A DNA stretch of 64,000 nt from an uncultured Chitinophagaceae bacterium (lineage in GTDB: Bacteria; Bacteroidota; Bacteroidia; Chitinophagales; Chitinophagaceae), in contig CALMYJ010000013.1 of assembly GCA_937873715.1 (NCBI GenBank), positions 169,682-233,681 of the forward strand, given 5' to 3'. The notes below the pieces were generated by a model. The model ran no database searches, was not told where the DNA came from, and saw only the letters and a list, made by a program, of their open reading frames with translations. Position numbers and translations under genes: made by a program. Positions 1-9,252 of the stretch are shown piece after piece (position 1 is the first letter of the stretch; each line of letters begins with the position of its first letter).

Positions 1-1
1 T

Positions 2-1504
2 GAATTAAAACAAAACCTGGTGGGCATTGGCATTTTGTGGAAGTATGGATATTACGACCAGGCCCGTAATGCCGACCAAACCCTGCAGGTGCAGTGGAAC
101 GAAAAAATCTACAACTTCCTTGAAGATACAGGCATCAAATACCAGATAAAAATACATGACCACCCGGTATGGGTAAAGGCCTGGTACCTTAACCCCGAAA
201 CGTTCAAAACGGCACCCATGTTTTTACTGAGTACCGATGTGCCCGAAAACGATTATGTATCGCAAACCATTACACATCGCCTTTATGATGGTAATGTAGC
301 CACAAAAGTGGCGCAGTTTATTTTGCTGGGTGTGGGCGGTGCTAAGTTGATGGATGAACTGAATTTTAATCCTGATGTATATCACCTTAACGAAGCGCAC
401 GGCTTTAGCGCTGCCTTTTACCTGTACCAGAAATTCGGTAATCTTAAAGAAGTGAAAAAGCGCCTGGTATTTACCACACACACACCAGAAGAAGCCGGCA
501 ACGAAAAACATGATATTTTCCTTTGCGAAAAAATGAGTTATTTCTGCGGCATGCCTTTATCGGAGGTAAGAAAAGTTACCGGCATGCACGACGACCAGTT
601 TAACCATTCACTGGCAGCACTTCGCTTTGCCCGTATTGCTAATGGTGTATCGCAGTTGCATGGCGAGGTAAGCCGGAAAATGTGGGGTAAGTATGATGGT
701 ATCTGCGAAATAAAATCAATTACCAACGCACAAAACTGGTTGTACTGGGCGGATAAACAACTGTACAAGGCCAAAGCTGAAAATAACGATGCCTGGTTCG
801 ACGACAGGAAATGGTTCCTTAAAAAAAGAGCCATGGATATTGTGGCCGACCAAACCGGAAAATTATTTAATCCCAATATTCTTACAATAGTATGGGCACG
901 CCGCTTTGCCGGCTATAAAAGAGCTGAATTACTCACAAGGGATCAAAAGCGTTTTGATGCCTTGATGAAAAATAAAAAATACCCTGTACAAATCATCTGG
1001 GCCGGTAAGCCCTATCCACTGGATTATCCTGCTATTAATGATTTTAACCACCTGGTACACCTAAGCAAGCAATATGATAATATGGCCGTATGTATCGGTT
1101 ACGAACTTACCCTCAGCAAGCGACTGAAGCAGGCTGCTGATATATGGCTCAATAATCCACGAGTGCCCAGGGAAGCCAGTGGTACCAGTGGTATGACGGC
1201 AGCCATGAATGGTGCTGTAAACTTCAGCACACATGATGGCTGGATTTGCGAATTCATCAATCATGGCAACAACGGCTTTCTTGTACCACCGGTAGATTAT
1301 GAGAACATGAACGTACATGACCAGGATGAATACGATATGAATAAATTATACGATATACTGGAAAACGAAATACTGCCATTGTACTACGATAATAAAGACA
1401 CCTGGCGGCATATAGTTAAAAATGGCATGAGTGATGTACAGGTTCAGTTTGACAGTAACCGTATGGCTCAGGAATATTATGAATTGTTGTACAATCAAAA
1501 ATAA
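2..1504 (+). CDS. alpha-glucan (glycogen) phosphorylase family protein, 5' end missing
   Basis: The reading frame is open to the left edge, so the true start lies outside the window; about 500 C-terminal residues are present. It matches the short bacterial GT35 phosphorylases, which release glucose 1-phosphate from glycogen or maltodextrin in the cytoplasm. Landmarks are the HLNEAHGFSAAF segment, RRFAGYKRAELL, IWAGKPYPLD and the glycine-rich EASGTSGM loop. In classical phosphorylases the residue after that loop methionine is the lysine that binds pyridoxal phosphate; here it is threonine (codon 1196-1198). I recall related Bacteroidota proteins also lacking it, so this may be a subfamily trait rather than a mutation. 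A strong terminator follows, so the gene ends its transcription unit. Confidence 0.85.
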   Translation, partial: ELKQNLVGIGILWKYGYYDQARNADQTLQVQWNEKIYNFLEDTGIKYQIKIHDHPVWVKAWYLNPETFKTAPMFLLSTDVPENDYVSQTITHRLYDGNVATKVAQFILLGVGGAKLMDELNFNPDVYHLNEAHGFSAAFYLYQKFGNLKEVKKRLVFTTHTPEEAGNEKHDIFLCEKMSYFCGMPLSEVRKVTGMHDDQFNHSLAALRFARIANGVSQLHGEVSRKMWGKYDGICEIKSITNAQNWLYWADKQLYKAKAENNDAWFDDRKWFLKKRAMDIVADQTGKLFNPNILTIVWARRFAGYKRAELLTRDQKRFDALMKNKKYPVQIIWAGKPYPLDYPAINDFNHLVHLSKQYDNMAVCIGYELTLSKRLKQAADIWLNNPRVPREASGTSGMTAAMNGAVNFSTHDGWICEFINHGNNGFLVPPVDYENMNVHDQDEYDMNKLYDILENEILPLYYDNKDTWRHIVKNGMSDVQVQFDSNRMAQEYYELLYNQK

Positions 1505-1525
1505 CCTGCGCAACTATGTTTATAC

Positions 1526-1554
1526 AACCGTGTTTGCAAAAACACGGTTTTTTT
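1526..1554 (+). terminator. rho-independent terminator after the phosphorylase gene
   Basis: A perfect 10-bp stem (1526-1535 with 1540-1549, AACCGTGTTT / AAACACGGTT) with a 4-nt loop is followed by a run of seven T. It lies 21 bp after the stop codon. It also shows that the following gene should start at 1591 and not at the upstream in-frame ATG at 1516. Confidence 0.9.
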
Positions 1555-1590
1555 GTGAACAGCAATCCCAGTTTTTTCGTTAATACCTGT

Positions 1591-2349
1591 ATGATGAAAA
1601 TGCTGCTCCCGGTGTTTATTCTCCTGCAAATTGTGGCCTGTAAAAAAGAACAGGCCATACCCGGAAATTTTTTGCCTGCCGATACCACCCTTATGGCAGG
1701 CGATACGGCCAACAGCAATACTGCTCCACCAGATACAACTGCAAAAACTTTTGATTACCTGGCTTTAGGCGATTCTTATACCATCGGTCAGTCGGTGCCG
1801 GTAAATGAGCGCTTTCCGATGCAGCTTGCTGCATTATTAAAGCTGGAAAAAATCTATGTTAATGAGCCTGAAATTATTGCTCAAACAGGCTGGACAACAC
1901 AAAACCTACTCAACCGCCTGAATGGCTCACCACCAGCAAAAAGAACCTACGATATTGTAACCCTGCTCATCGGTGTTAACAACCAGTTTCAAAACCGGCC
2001 GATACAGGAGTACAGCCAGCAGTTTACCCAACTGTTGCAAATGAGTATTGAGTATGCGGCCAATATTCGTCGCAGGGTGATAGTACTTTCCATACCCGAT
2101 TACAGTGTAACGCCGTTTGCTGCAAGCTACAACCCGGCAAAAATTGCGGCAGAGATTGATGCGTTTAACCTGGTAAATAAAACTATTTCCGAAAGTTTTG
2201 GGGTTCAGTACCTCTATATCACCGATGCCACAAGAAAAGCATCCACAGATTTAAGTTTGCTGGCAACCGATAAGTTGCATCCTTCCGGTAAAGCTTATGC
2301 CCAATGGGCAGCTATGCTGCTGCCAATGGTAAAGCAGGTATTGCAATAA
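1591..2349 (+). CDS. SGNH/GDSL hydrolase, predicted lipoprotein
   Basis: A 252-residue protein with a lipoprotein-type signal (MMKMLLPVFILLQIVAC, lipobox IVAC) followed by a short acidic and threonine-rich linker. The catalytic nucleophile block is YLALGDSYTIG near residue 61, with an asparagine block GVNNQF and a C-terminal DKLHPSG that supplies the Asp/His pair. Such enzymes are esterases or lipases of the cell envelope; the substrate cannot be read from sequence. The start at 1591 is chosen because the upstream in-frame ATG at 1516 lies before a terminator hairpin and would bury the signal peptide. It stands first in a run of envelope genes. Confidence 0.85.
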   Translation: MMKMLLPVFILLQIVACKKEQAIPGNFLPADTTLMAGDTANSNTAPPDTTAKTFDYLALGDSYTIGQSVPVNERFPMQLAALLKLEKIYVNEPEIIAQTGWTTQNLLNRLNGSPPAKRTYDIVTLLIGVNNQFQNRPIQEYSQQFTQLLQMSIEYAANIRRRVIVLSIPDYSVTPFAASYNPAKIAAEIDAFNLVNKTISESFGVQYLYITDATRKASTDLSLLATDKLHPSGKAYAQWAAMLLPMVKQVLQ

Positions 2350-2529
2350 TTTTTCATGCGCCATGTATAAAGCCTGTATTCTGGCCTGGTTGTTGCACCA
2401 GCAGCGCTGCTGCAGGAACAGGGGGCAGCATAATACTAATGTTATAAAAATTAATTTCTGCAATTGCTTTATTCTTTACCTTCAATATGTTTTCATTTTC
2501 GATTGCCTTATTTCCAAAATATTTGCCGT

Positions 2530-3012
2530 ATGAACCGATATAGCTTAAAGGCTGTGATGGTTTATTATATGCTTTGTTTTTGTGGAACTGTTTTTGCGCA
2601 AAATGCTGCATATATAAAAAGATACCGGCCACTGGCCGATTCCTTAAGTGAGGCCTATGGAATACCGGCAGCCGTTATTTTGGGAGTAGCAGTGGTGGAA
2701 TCGTCGGGTGGTGCAGGGCGTACCGTTAAGCTGCTAAATAATCATTTTGGGATAGTGGGCCGTAATCAACTGATGAAAACAAAAAAAATTAAAACCCGGT
2801 ATAAGCAATATTCGAATGCTACGGCTTCTTATATCGATTTTTGCAACCTGATGACCCGTAAAAGATTTTATAACAGGCTTAAAGGCAATAATAACTGGCA
2901 ATTGTGGGTGCCCGCTATCAGCAAAAGCGGCTATTCCGAAGTGCCGGCAGTATGGCAACAACGGGTATCTGCAGTGATTAAAAAAAACAAACTTTATACT
3001 GCTATACAATAG
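2530..3012 (+). CDS. secreted glucosaminidase (FlgJ/GH73-like)
   Basis: A 160-residue secreted protein. The signal peptide ends around GTVFAQ, so the ATG at 2530 is preferred to the one at 2464. The mature part resembles endo-beta-N-acetylglucosaminidase domains: YGIPAAVILGVAVVESSGG carries the likely catalytic glutamate in the VESS segment, followed by NNHFGIVG, YKQYSNATASYIDFCNLM and a C-terminal SKSGYSEVP-type motif. It is probably a peptidoglycan hydrolase cutting GlcNAc-MurNAc bonds. It lies 9 bp before an SGNH protein and an MBOAT acyltransferase, which suggests joint action on the wall or a surface glycan. An AATATTTG box at 2518-2525 sits 4 nt before the ATG. Confidence 0.8.
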   Translation: MNRYSLKAVMVYYMLCFCGTVFAQNAAYIKRYRPLADSLSEAYGIPAAVILGVAVVESSGGAGRTVKLLNNHFGIVGRNQLMKTKKIKTRYKQYSNATASYIDFCNLMTRKRFYNRLKGNNNWQLWVPAISKSGYSEVPAVWQQRVSAVIKKNKLYTAIQ

Positions 3013-3021
3013 TATCTCTGT

Positions 3022-4398
3022 ATGAACAGCAACCGGCGTATTGTGGTTTTTGTATTAAGCACCTGTATACTGTACCTGCTTTTTTCCCTTATTTTTTCAC
3101 TGTTCCCGGCAAAGTGGCCATCACTGCAGCGGATAAACCTGCTAAGTGATATTGTACTGCAGGATACCTTAAAGGTTCAAAGCAGTGCAGGTACGGAAAC
3201 CGGGCAGGCTGTTGTTCCGGATACCCTAATAGCTGAGCCAGCTAAGCAGCCATTGAAAAATCTTTCACTGTATACCCTTCCGCATATTGTTACCAGCTTT
3301 AGTGCCGATACGGCACAACCTGCATTACAACAGTTTTTACAAAAACTGGCAGCGCTTAAAAACGGCGATCAAAAGCAAATACGCATTGGCTACTTTGGCG
3401 ATAGTATGATTGAAGGCGATTTGCTTACGCAAACCTTTCGCAGGCTTTTCCAGGATTATTTTGGTGGCAGCGGCGCAGGCTTTGTGCCCATCAGTTGTCC
3501 CACTTCAAAAATCCGTCAAACAGTTACCGACAATTATTCTGGCGGATGGCAGGAAGTGAATTTTAAGAGTAAGGGTAAAAAAGATAAACTCTTTTTATCC
3601 GGCTATCTTTTTACCGGCGAAAACGAATGGGTGGAAATGAGAGACCGTACCGTTAAAGAAAGCCCGGCACCGGTAGAAATGTACCTCTATTATGGTCATG
3701 CTGATGGCAGTATGCAGGTGCTGGTAAATGGGGTGCCATTAACAGTACCCGAGCAGCCCAACTTTGGAAAACTATTGCTAAAAAGAAATAAAGAACCTTA
3801 TGTAAAACTGGTGAGCAGCGATGCCCGCCTGCCATTATACGGTATCAGCTTTGAAACCCCATCAGGTGTAATTGTAGATAATTTTTCTTTTCGTGGTATA
3901 TCCGGTGTTGAATTTGGTGCTATTGATACCGCTTTTTTAAATGCAGTGGCACAGGAAAATAATTTTGACCTGATCATTTTTCAATACGGGGTGAATGTAC
4001 TGTTTCGTCCCAACGATACTAACTTCAACTGGTATGCCCGAATGTTAAAGCCCGTGGTTCAAAAAATGAAACGCTGTTTTCCCACAAGTGATATGTTGAT
4101 TGTAAGCACTGCCGACAGGGCTTTTCGCTATGGAGATACCTATAAATCAGCTATTGGCATCGACTCGCTGGTACACACACAGGCGGTACTGGCTTACGAA
4201 ACAGGTTGCTGTTTTTATAACCAGTTTGCCACCATGGGCGGTCACAATTCTATTGTGGATTGGGCCAATGCCACACCGGCACTGGCTAATAAAGATTATG
4301 TACATCCCAATCACCGGGGGGCCGAGTTGCTGGCAGGGCATTTTTTCAATGCCATTATGAGGGATTATAATAAATACATTCACTACAATCGCAACTAA
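3022..4398 (+). CDS. membrane-anchored SGNH/GDSL-family protein, MBOAT partner
   Basis: 458 residues. An N-terminal hydrophobic segment (about residues 7-28) anchors the protein, followed by a linker and an SGNH domain beginning with KLAALKNGD and IGYFGDSMIEGD (nucleophile serine about residue 128). Further blocks are QYGVNVL and the C-terminal DYVHPNHRGAELL, which carries the catalytic Asp and His. It ends 4 bp before the MBOAT gene. In alginate and peptidoglycan O-acetylation systems an MBOAT protein passes acyl groups across the membrane to a periplasmic SGNH-fold transferase or esterase; this pairing suggests the same division of labour. The acceptor glycan is unknown. Confidence 0.82.
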   Translation: MNSNRRIVVFVLSTCILYLLFSLIFSLFPAKWPSLQRINLLSDIVLQDTLKVQSSAGTETGQAVVPDTLIAEPAKQPLKNLSLYTLPHIVTSFSADTAQPALQQFLQKLAALKNGDQKQIRIGYFGDSMIEGDLLTQTFRRLFQDYFGGSGAGFVPISCPTSKIRQTVTDNYSGGWQEVNFKSKGKKDKLFLSGYLFTGENEWVEMRDRTVKESPAPVEMYLYYGHADGSMQVLVNGVPLTVPEQPNFGKLLLKRNKEPYVKLVSSDARLPLYGISFETPSGVIVDNFSFRGISGVEFGAIDTAFLNAVAQENNFDLIIFQYGVNVLFRPNDTNFNWYARMLKPVVQKMKRCFPTSDMLIVSTADRAFRYGDTYKSAIGIDSLVHTQAVLAYETGCCFYNQFATMGGHNSIVDWANATPALANKDYVHPNHRGAELLAGHFFNAIMRDYNKYIHYNRN

Positions 4399-4402
4399 GT
4401 TT

Positions 4403-6037
4403 ATGCCCGCCTTAGATATAGCCGAACTGGGCAGGCAACTGCTGTACGACCCTAAAAACCCCCTGCTGTTCAACCACGGTTTTTTTGTTTTTTTCTTTAC
4501 CATCTTCATGGTACTGTATTATTATTTTCGAAACAATTTTGCTGTAAGGCGCTACATCTTTTGTTTTTTTTCACTGTACTTTTTTTATAAAGCCAGTGGC
4601 TTTTTTGTAGTGTTTGTAATTATTGCGGCTATTGTAGATTACCTCGTTTCTAATGCCATCTTCAGGGCAAAATCGAAGCAGGGAAAATTGCTGCTGTTAA
4701 TAGTCAGCATATTTTTCAACCTCGGGTTGCTGTTTTATTTTAAGTACACCAATTTTTTTATTGCATGTAGTAATGAATTTTTGGGCACCAATTTTAACCT
4801 GCTCAATATCTTGTTGCCAGTTGGCATTTCATTTTACACCTTCGAAAACCTGAGTTATACCATTGATATTTACAGGGGCCAGTTTGAGCCTGCCCGTAAG
4901 TTCAGCGATTACCTGTTGTTTCTTTCCTTCTTTCCCAAATTAGTAATGGGGCCAATTGTACGGGCACATGATTTTGTGCCACAAATCAATAAACCTTATA
5001 TCGTTTCGGATAAAGATTTTGCCAAAGGATTTTATCTTATTCTTTCGGGGTTGTTTAAAAAACTTGTACTATCTGATTACCTCACCCTTAATTATGTGGA
5101 TTATATTTTTGATGATCCGGCCAGGTACACCGGCCTCGAAAACCTGTTTGCCATATATGGCTATGCAGCCGTTATCTACTGCGATTTTAGCGGCTATAGC
5201 GATGTGGCGCTTGGTATAGCAAGATGGCTTGGCTTTAGTATTCCCGTAAATTTTTTGTCGCCGTATCAAAGTAAAAGTATTACAGAGTTCTGGCGCAGGT
5301 GGCATATTTCTTTATCCTCCTGGCTTAAAGATTATTTGTACATACCGCTTGGCGGTAACCGCAAAGGCACAGTAACAACCTGGATTTTTACACTTGCATT
5401 TTTTGCAGGCGTGTTTATGGCTTGTTTAAAGCTTTTTAACCTTTCGGTTACGGTAATTATCAGCCTGTTGTTGCTGTTGCTTTTTTTGCTACCGGCCTTT
5501 ATCTCCAAACAGGTAAAGGCGATTTCTGCAGGCTTCAACCTGCTTACTACAATGTTGCTTGGTGGTTTTTGGCATGGTGCAAGCTGGAGTTTTATTATTT
5601 GGGGTATACTGCATGGCATTGCATTGGCTGTACACAAATCATGGATGTTGCTTACCGGTAAAGCACTGGCGGGTATCAGTAATAGCCGTTGGTACAATGC
5701 TATTACCATTATCATTACTTTTCATTTTGTGTGTTTGTGCTGGGTGTTTTTTAAAGCGGCGGATGTGGCGGCTGCCATAACTATGATAAAACAGGTGCTG
5801 TACGATTTTACACCCGATGCATGGCCTGGTTTTTTTGCCAACTACAGGTCGGTGCTGGCCATACTGCTGCTGGCTGCATTATTGCATGCCATACCGGATA
5901 GCTTTGCCGACAGGGTAATTGATAAATTTCATCGGGCACCTTTACTGGCGTATATCAGCCTGTTCTTTTTATTTGTATTGCTGTATGGCTTTTTTAAATC
6001 TTCGGAACAGGTATTGCCTATTTACCTAAAATTCTGA
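4403..6037 (+). CDS. MBOAT family O-acyltransferase (AlgI/DltB-like)
   Basis: 544 residues with about a dozen hydrophobic segments. The family signature is clear: WRRWHISLSSWLKDYLYIPL, then GGNRKG, and the membrane-embedded histidine in LLGGFWHGASWSF. Members transfer acyl groups, usually acetyl, from a cytoplasmic donor to an extracytoplasmic acceptor. The gene follows an SGNH gene by 4 bp and overlaps the oppositely oriented SGNH gene by 12 bp, so it sits between two likely periplasmic partners. No AlgJ, AlgX or DltC homologue is visible. The family call is firm; the substrate is not known. Confidence 0.92.
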   Translation: MPALDIAELGRQLLYDPKNPLLFNHGFFVFFFTIFMVLYYYFRNNFAVRRYIFCFFSLYFFYKASGFFVVFVIIAAIVDYLVSNAIFRAKSKQGKLLLLIVSIFFNLGLLFYFKYTNFFIACSNEFLGTNFNLLNILLPVGISFYTFENLSYTIDIYRGQFEPARKFSDYLLFLSFFPKLVMGPIVRAHDFVPQINKPYIVSDKDFAKGFYLILSGLFKKLVLSDYLTLNYVDYIFDDPARYTGLENLFAIYGYAAVIYCDFSGYSDVALGIARWLGFSIPVNFLSPYQSKSITEFWRRWHISLSSWLKDYLYIPLGGNRKGTVTTWIFTLAFFAGVFMACLKLFNLSVTVIISLLLLLLFLLPAFISKQVKAISAGFNLLTTMLLGGFWHGASWSFIIWGILHGIALAVHKSWMLLTGKALAGISNSRWYNAITIIITFHFVCLCWVFFKAADVAAAITMIKQVLYDFTPDAWPGFFANYRSVLAILLLAALLHAIPDSFADRVIDKFHRAPLLAYISLFFLFVLLYGFFKSSEQVLPIYLKF

Positions 6038-7252
6038 TACTGTTTTAATGTAATTGTTGTAGCCATTGGCCAGGGCATTGTACAGCAGTTTGCCCTGTAG
6101 TTTGTAACCGGGTGCGGTAAAATGTACTTTGTCTTTATTCAGCAGGCCCTTTGCATACCAATACCTCGAAGAGCCGTAACCGTTAGTAATGCTGTGTAAA
6201 TCCCATAACGCAAAATTATGCTGCTGGCAAAAAGCAGCCAGGGCTTTACTGGTGTGTTTCAGCACAAGGTTGGGCCGGTTGCGCTTATACGAGTCTTGCG
6301 GTGTGGTGATGAGTATGGCAGCACCGGGAAATATTGCCTGTATGCGGTTGGTAAATTGCAGTACCTGGGCCAATAGTTTCTTTTCATCTAAGGCCACAGC
6401 CTGTGCTTCGTTGGTGCCCAGCGAAACAATTACCAGGTCGGCATGCAGGGCTGGCAACTGCTGCCAAAGGATAGGGCTGTTATTAAAATGCTCGTACCGG
6501 GCACCATTTACACCAATGGTATGTAACAATACACCTGCTTTGCCATTTTGCACTGAGGCGCCGTAAAACGATTGCCAGTTGCCGGTACTGTGGGCCGTAA
6601 GGGTAAAACTGTTAACTGGCTCATTTGTTTCTATCATCTTAATGCCGGGGTATTCGGTATCGTTATTCCGCAGCATTACCGGCATCATGCTACTGTCTGC
6701 TTCAAACATCCACGCTGTAGTGTTGGCGGTATCTGTAAAAATTTTTACCTGGTTAAAAAAGGGGCTATCCGGTGTGGAATTGTTTTTTACACCTATAGTA
6801 ATTTTTGCCTGAGGCCGGTTGCTTTTAATACAAAACCCGGCAATGCCGCATTCTACCGGTATTTCGGGATGGGCAATGCGGTTGTAGGTCCAGCTTATGT
6901 TTGATGAGGCGGTAATATCCAGCGGCATATTCGATTTAGCCAGTTGGTGGGGAAATATCAGCCCCCTGCCGGCATTGCCAAAAAAAGCCTGCAGGTTATC
7001 CCTAAGTACCGCCCCGATAAAATCCGGCTGAAGATGTGAATCGCCAAAATGAATAATGCTTACGGTATTACTGTCGCCATTTTTAAGTGCAGCCAGTTTT
7101 TTGTACACACTGTACATTTTACCATGAGCAATCCTGTTTAAAGGGGTATTGATTTGTGGCACTCCTTTTTCAAGAGGCAGCAGCGGTAATGCCTGTGCTG
7201 TAATGTGGTTGCAATACAATAGCAGTAAGGCTGTAAAGTATACATTTCGCAT
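6026..7252 (-). CDS. secreted SGNH/GDSL-family protein
   Basis: 408 residues with a signal peptide ending near CNHITA-QA. The domain starts with KLAALKNGD and IIHFGDSHLQPD (nucleophile serine about residue 70), followed by SLGTNEAQ and the C-terminal HFTAPGYKLQGKLL histidine block. The KLAALKNGD block is identical to the one in the SGNH protein at 3022-4398, so the two are paralogues flanking the MBOAT gene. It is downstream of the secreted protein at 7265-8119 by 12 bp, so both probably share one transcript. It is likely a periplasmic acyltransferase or esterase. Confidence 0.82.
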   Translation of the reverse strand: MRNVYFTALLLLYCNHITAQALPLLPLEKGVPQINTPLNRIAHGKMYSVYKKLAALKNGDSNTVSIIHFGDSHLQPDFIGAVLRDNLQAFFGNAGRGLIFPHQLAKSNMPLDITASSNISWTYNRIAHPEIPVECGIAGFCIKSNRPQAKITIGVKNNSTPDSPFFNQVKIFTDTANTTAWMFEADSSMMPVMLRNNDTEYPGIKMIETNEPVNSFTLTAHSTGNWQSFYGASVQNGKAGVLLHTIGVNGARYEHFNNSPILWQQLPALHADLVIVSLGTNEAQAVALDEKKLLAQVLQFTNRIQAIFPGAAILITTPQDSYKRNRPNLVLKHTSKALAAFCQQHNFALWDLHSITNGYGSSRYWYAKGLLNKDKVHFTAPGYKLQGKLLYNALANGYNNYIKTVSEF

Positions 7253-7264
7253 GCCAATGGTTGA

Positions 7265-8119
7265 TTATTTTACAATACTGCTGCTGGTTACCAATGTTGT
7301 CATTGGGATGCTTTGGCCCATCATTTCAGCATTGCCGGTGCCCTTGGCCGTAATGGTTTTTTGTTCTATAATACCGTTGTTGATATTTACAACAGCCTCA
7401 CCGTTAAGCACCGCTTCTACTGTAATGGCTATTTCCATACCCATCTGTTCCACTGTTTTGTTGCTGTATTGAGTGCCGCTAACGGTAACGGTAGCCCTGT
7501 TGCCATTTATGGCAGTTAAGGTAAAGTTGCGCAATAGTTTCATCCCGTCAGTTTGTGAAGAGTCCTGCCAGCTATCGCCTTTTTTTATGCCGGCGGGGAT
7601 TACCAGGAAGGCTTCGGATGCGCCGGCATAATTATCGTTGCCCGATAGCAGGCCCTGTACCATATTCATGCTGTTGGTATTGTAATCTGCTGCAGGTTTG
7701 CTGTTCAGCACAGCACCGTCAGCACCAATTTCAAGTTCAGCAGGCTTGTTAATCATTCCCTGCACTATCTTTCCGGTTTCGGTGTTATTGTCTTCCGGTT
7801 TATCAGAATCATAATGTTGTGTTTCGCCCATAGCGGTAACAGCGCTTTTCATTTTTTTAAGCGTACTGTTGAGTAAAAAAGCTGCTGGCATTTTTTTTTG
7901 AACCGCAATATTGTATTCCATATTGGCATCGGCGGTCATGTTTACTTCCTGGCCCATAAGGTTAAGGGTGGAACTTATTTTTACAGCTTGTTCTAACTTT
8001 AACTGCTGACCTTCGGATAAGCTGAGCTTACCGGTAGTTTTTTGTGCATATACCTGCAGGTAGCTTATAGTGGTTGCAAGAAGTAGTAAGTGCTGTGTAA
8101 ATTTTATCATATTTTTCAT
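7265..8119 (-). CDS. secreted protein of unknown function (DUF6263-like)
   Basis: 284 residues with a signal peptide ending near YLQVYAQ. The mature protein has the alternating pattern of a beta-rich periplasmic domain and resembles the Bacteroidota family I remember as DUF6263 (SLSEGQQLKLEQAV near the N-terminus, KGDSWQDSSQ near residue 195, TGNAEMMGQSIPM near the end); that name needs a profile search. No catalytic motif is visible. It is the first gene of a two-gene unit with the SGNH protein at 6026-7252, so it may assist that protein. Confidence 0.6.
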   Translation of the reverse strand: MKNMIKFTQHLLLLATTISYLQVYAQKTTGKLSLSEGQQLKLEQAVKISSTLNLMGQEVNMTADANMEYNIAVQKKMPAAFLLNSTLKKMKSAVTAMGETQHYDSDKPEDNNTETGKIVQGMINKPAELEIGADGAVLNSKPAADYNTNSMNMVQGLLSGNDNYAGASEAFLVIPAGIKKGDSWQDSSQTDGMKLLRNFTLTAINGNRATVTVSGTQYSNKTVEQMGMEIAITVEAVLNGEAVVNINNGIIEQKTITAKGTGNAEMMGQSIPMTTLVTSSSIVK

Positions 8120-8127
8120 TTGGGGTA

Positions 8128-8135
8128 CAAATGTA
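8128..8135 (-). promoter_or_regulatory. TAnnTTTG promoter box for the 8119 unit
   Basis: TACATTTG on the minus strand, 8 nt before the ATG at 8119. It matches the Bacteroidota -7 consensus TAnnTTTG. No convincing -33 TTTG lies at the expected distance, so only the box is supported. Confidence 0.4.
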
Positions 8136-8212
8136 AATTCAAACCGGCTAAAAAGTCTTTATTGATACAGTTTAAACGAAACCATTTAACGTAATCCTTA
8201 ACATTTTTTGAT

Positions 8213-9190
8213 ATGCTGGCACAAATTAACTGGGGTATTATTGGCTGTGGTGATGTAACAGAGGTAAAAAGCGGTCCTGCATTTAACAAAGTGCCACACT
8301 CAGGGCTGGTGGCTGTAATGCGACGGGATGCAGCAAAAGCGGCAGATTATGCCAGGCGGCATGCAGTGCCAAAATGGTATACCAATGCAGCGGCGCTTAT
8401 AAATGATGCAGCCGTAAATGCGGTATATATAGCTACGCCGCCCTCATCACATGCGGCTTATACCCTGATGGCTTTGCAGGCAGGTAAGCCCGTATATGTG
8501 GAGAAGCCAATGGCTTTAAACAGTACTGAAGCAGCAGCAATGACGGAGGCAGCCCACAGGGCCGGGGTTAAACTTTGTGTTGCACACTACCGGCGGGCAT
8601 TACCTTATTTTGAGCAGGTAAAGCAGCTTATAGCGCAGGGGGCCATAGGTAAGCCGCTGCTGGCCGAAATACAATTGCATAAAAAACCGGTACCAACTGT
8701 TACACCTGCTGCAGCCTGGCGGGTAGACCCACTGGTAGCAGGCGGTGGCCTTTTTCACGACCTGGCGCCGCACCAACTCGATTTAATGTATCATTTGTTT
8801 GGCCCGGTAAAAAAAGCCACAGGCGTAGCTGTGAACCAGTGTGGCAGCTATGCGGCTGATGATATGGTGGCCGGTACAATTTTATTTGAGCGTGGGATGC
8901 TCTGTAATGGCACCTGGTGTTTTAATGTACCAGAGGCCGAAGAAAAAGATTGCTGTGTAATAACCGGTGCCGGGGGTAAAATTGTTTTTAGTTTTTTTGA
9001 AATGAAAAAAATTGAGCTGTACCATAATGCTGAAGTACAGGAATTTTTTCCGGTAACACCAATGCATGTGCAGCAGCCTATGATAGAAAAAGTGGTGGCT
9101 TATTTTTTAAACAGCGGTGCTAATCCATGCCCCGGTGAAGAAGGGCTGGAGGTAATGCGGCTGCTCGAAAACTTTACAAGTCATAAATAA
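8213..9190 (+). CDS. Gfo/Idh/MocA family NAD(P)-dependent oxidoreductase
   Basis: 325 residues. An N-terminal Rossmann fold (WGIIGCGDVTEVKSGPAF) binds NAD(P); AVYIATPPSSHA and the diagnostic VEKPMALN follow at about residues 77-103. The C-terminal alpha/beta domain contains GGGLFHDLAPHQLDLM with the catalytic-type aspartate and histidine. The family oxidises or reduces sugars, inositols and related substrates; the specificity cannot be read. It stands alone between divergent and unrelated genes. Confidence 0.9.
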   Translation: MLAQINWGIIGCGDVTEVKSGPAFNKVPHSGLVAVMRRDAAKAADYARRHAVPKWYTNAAALINDAAVNAVYIATPPSSHAAYTLMALQAGKPVYVEKPMALNSTEAAAMTEAAHRAGVKLCVAHYRRALPYFEQVKQLIAQGAIGKPLLAEIQLHKKPVPTVTPAAAWRVDPLVAGGGLFHDLAPHQLDLMYHLFGPVKKATGVAVNQCGSYAADDMVAGTILFERGMLCNGTWCFNVPEAEEKDCCVITGAGGKIVFSFFEMKKIELYHNAEVQEFFPVTPMHVQQPMIEKVVAYFLNSGANPCPGEEGLEVMRLLENFTSHK

Positions 9191-9252
9191 ACGGCATTAA
9201 TTTGCTTGTGTGCTCAGCTTTATAACCGTATCTTAAACGAAAATTTTACAGC

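Noticed and set aside
1516..1590. Earlier start for the SGNH lipoprotein
   Set aside because: The 25 extra residues are encoded by the terminator hairpin of the preceding gene and would mask the lipoprotein signal.
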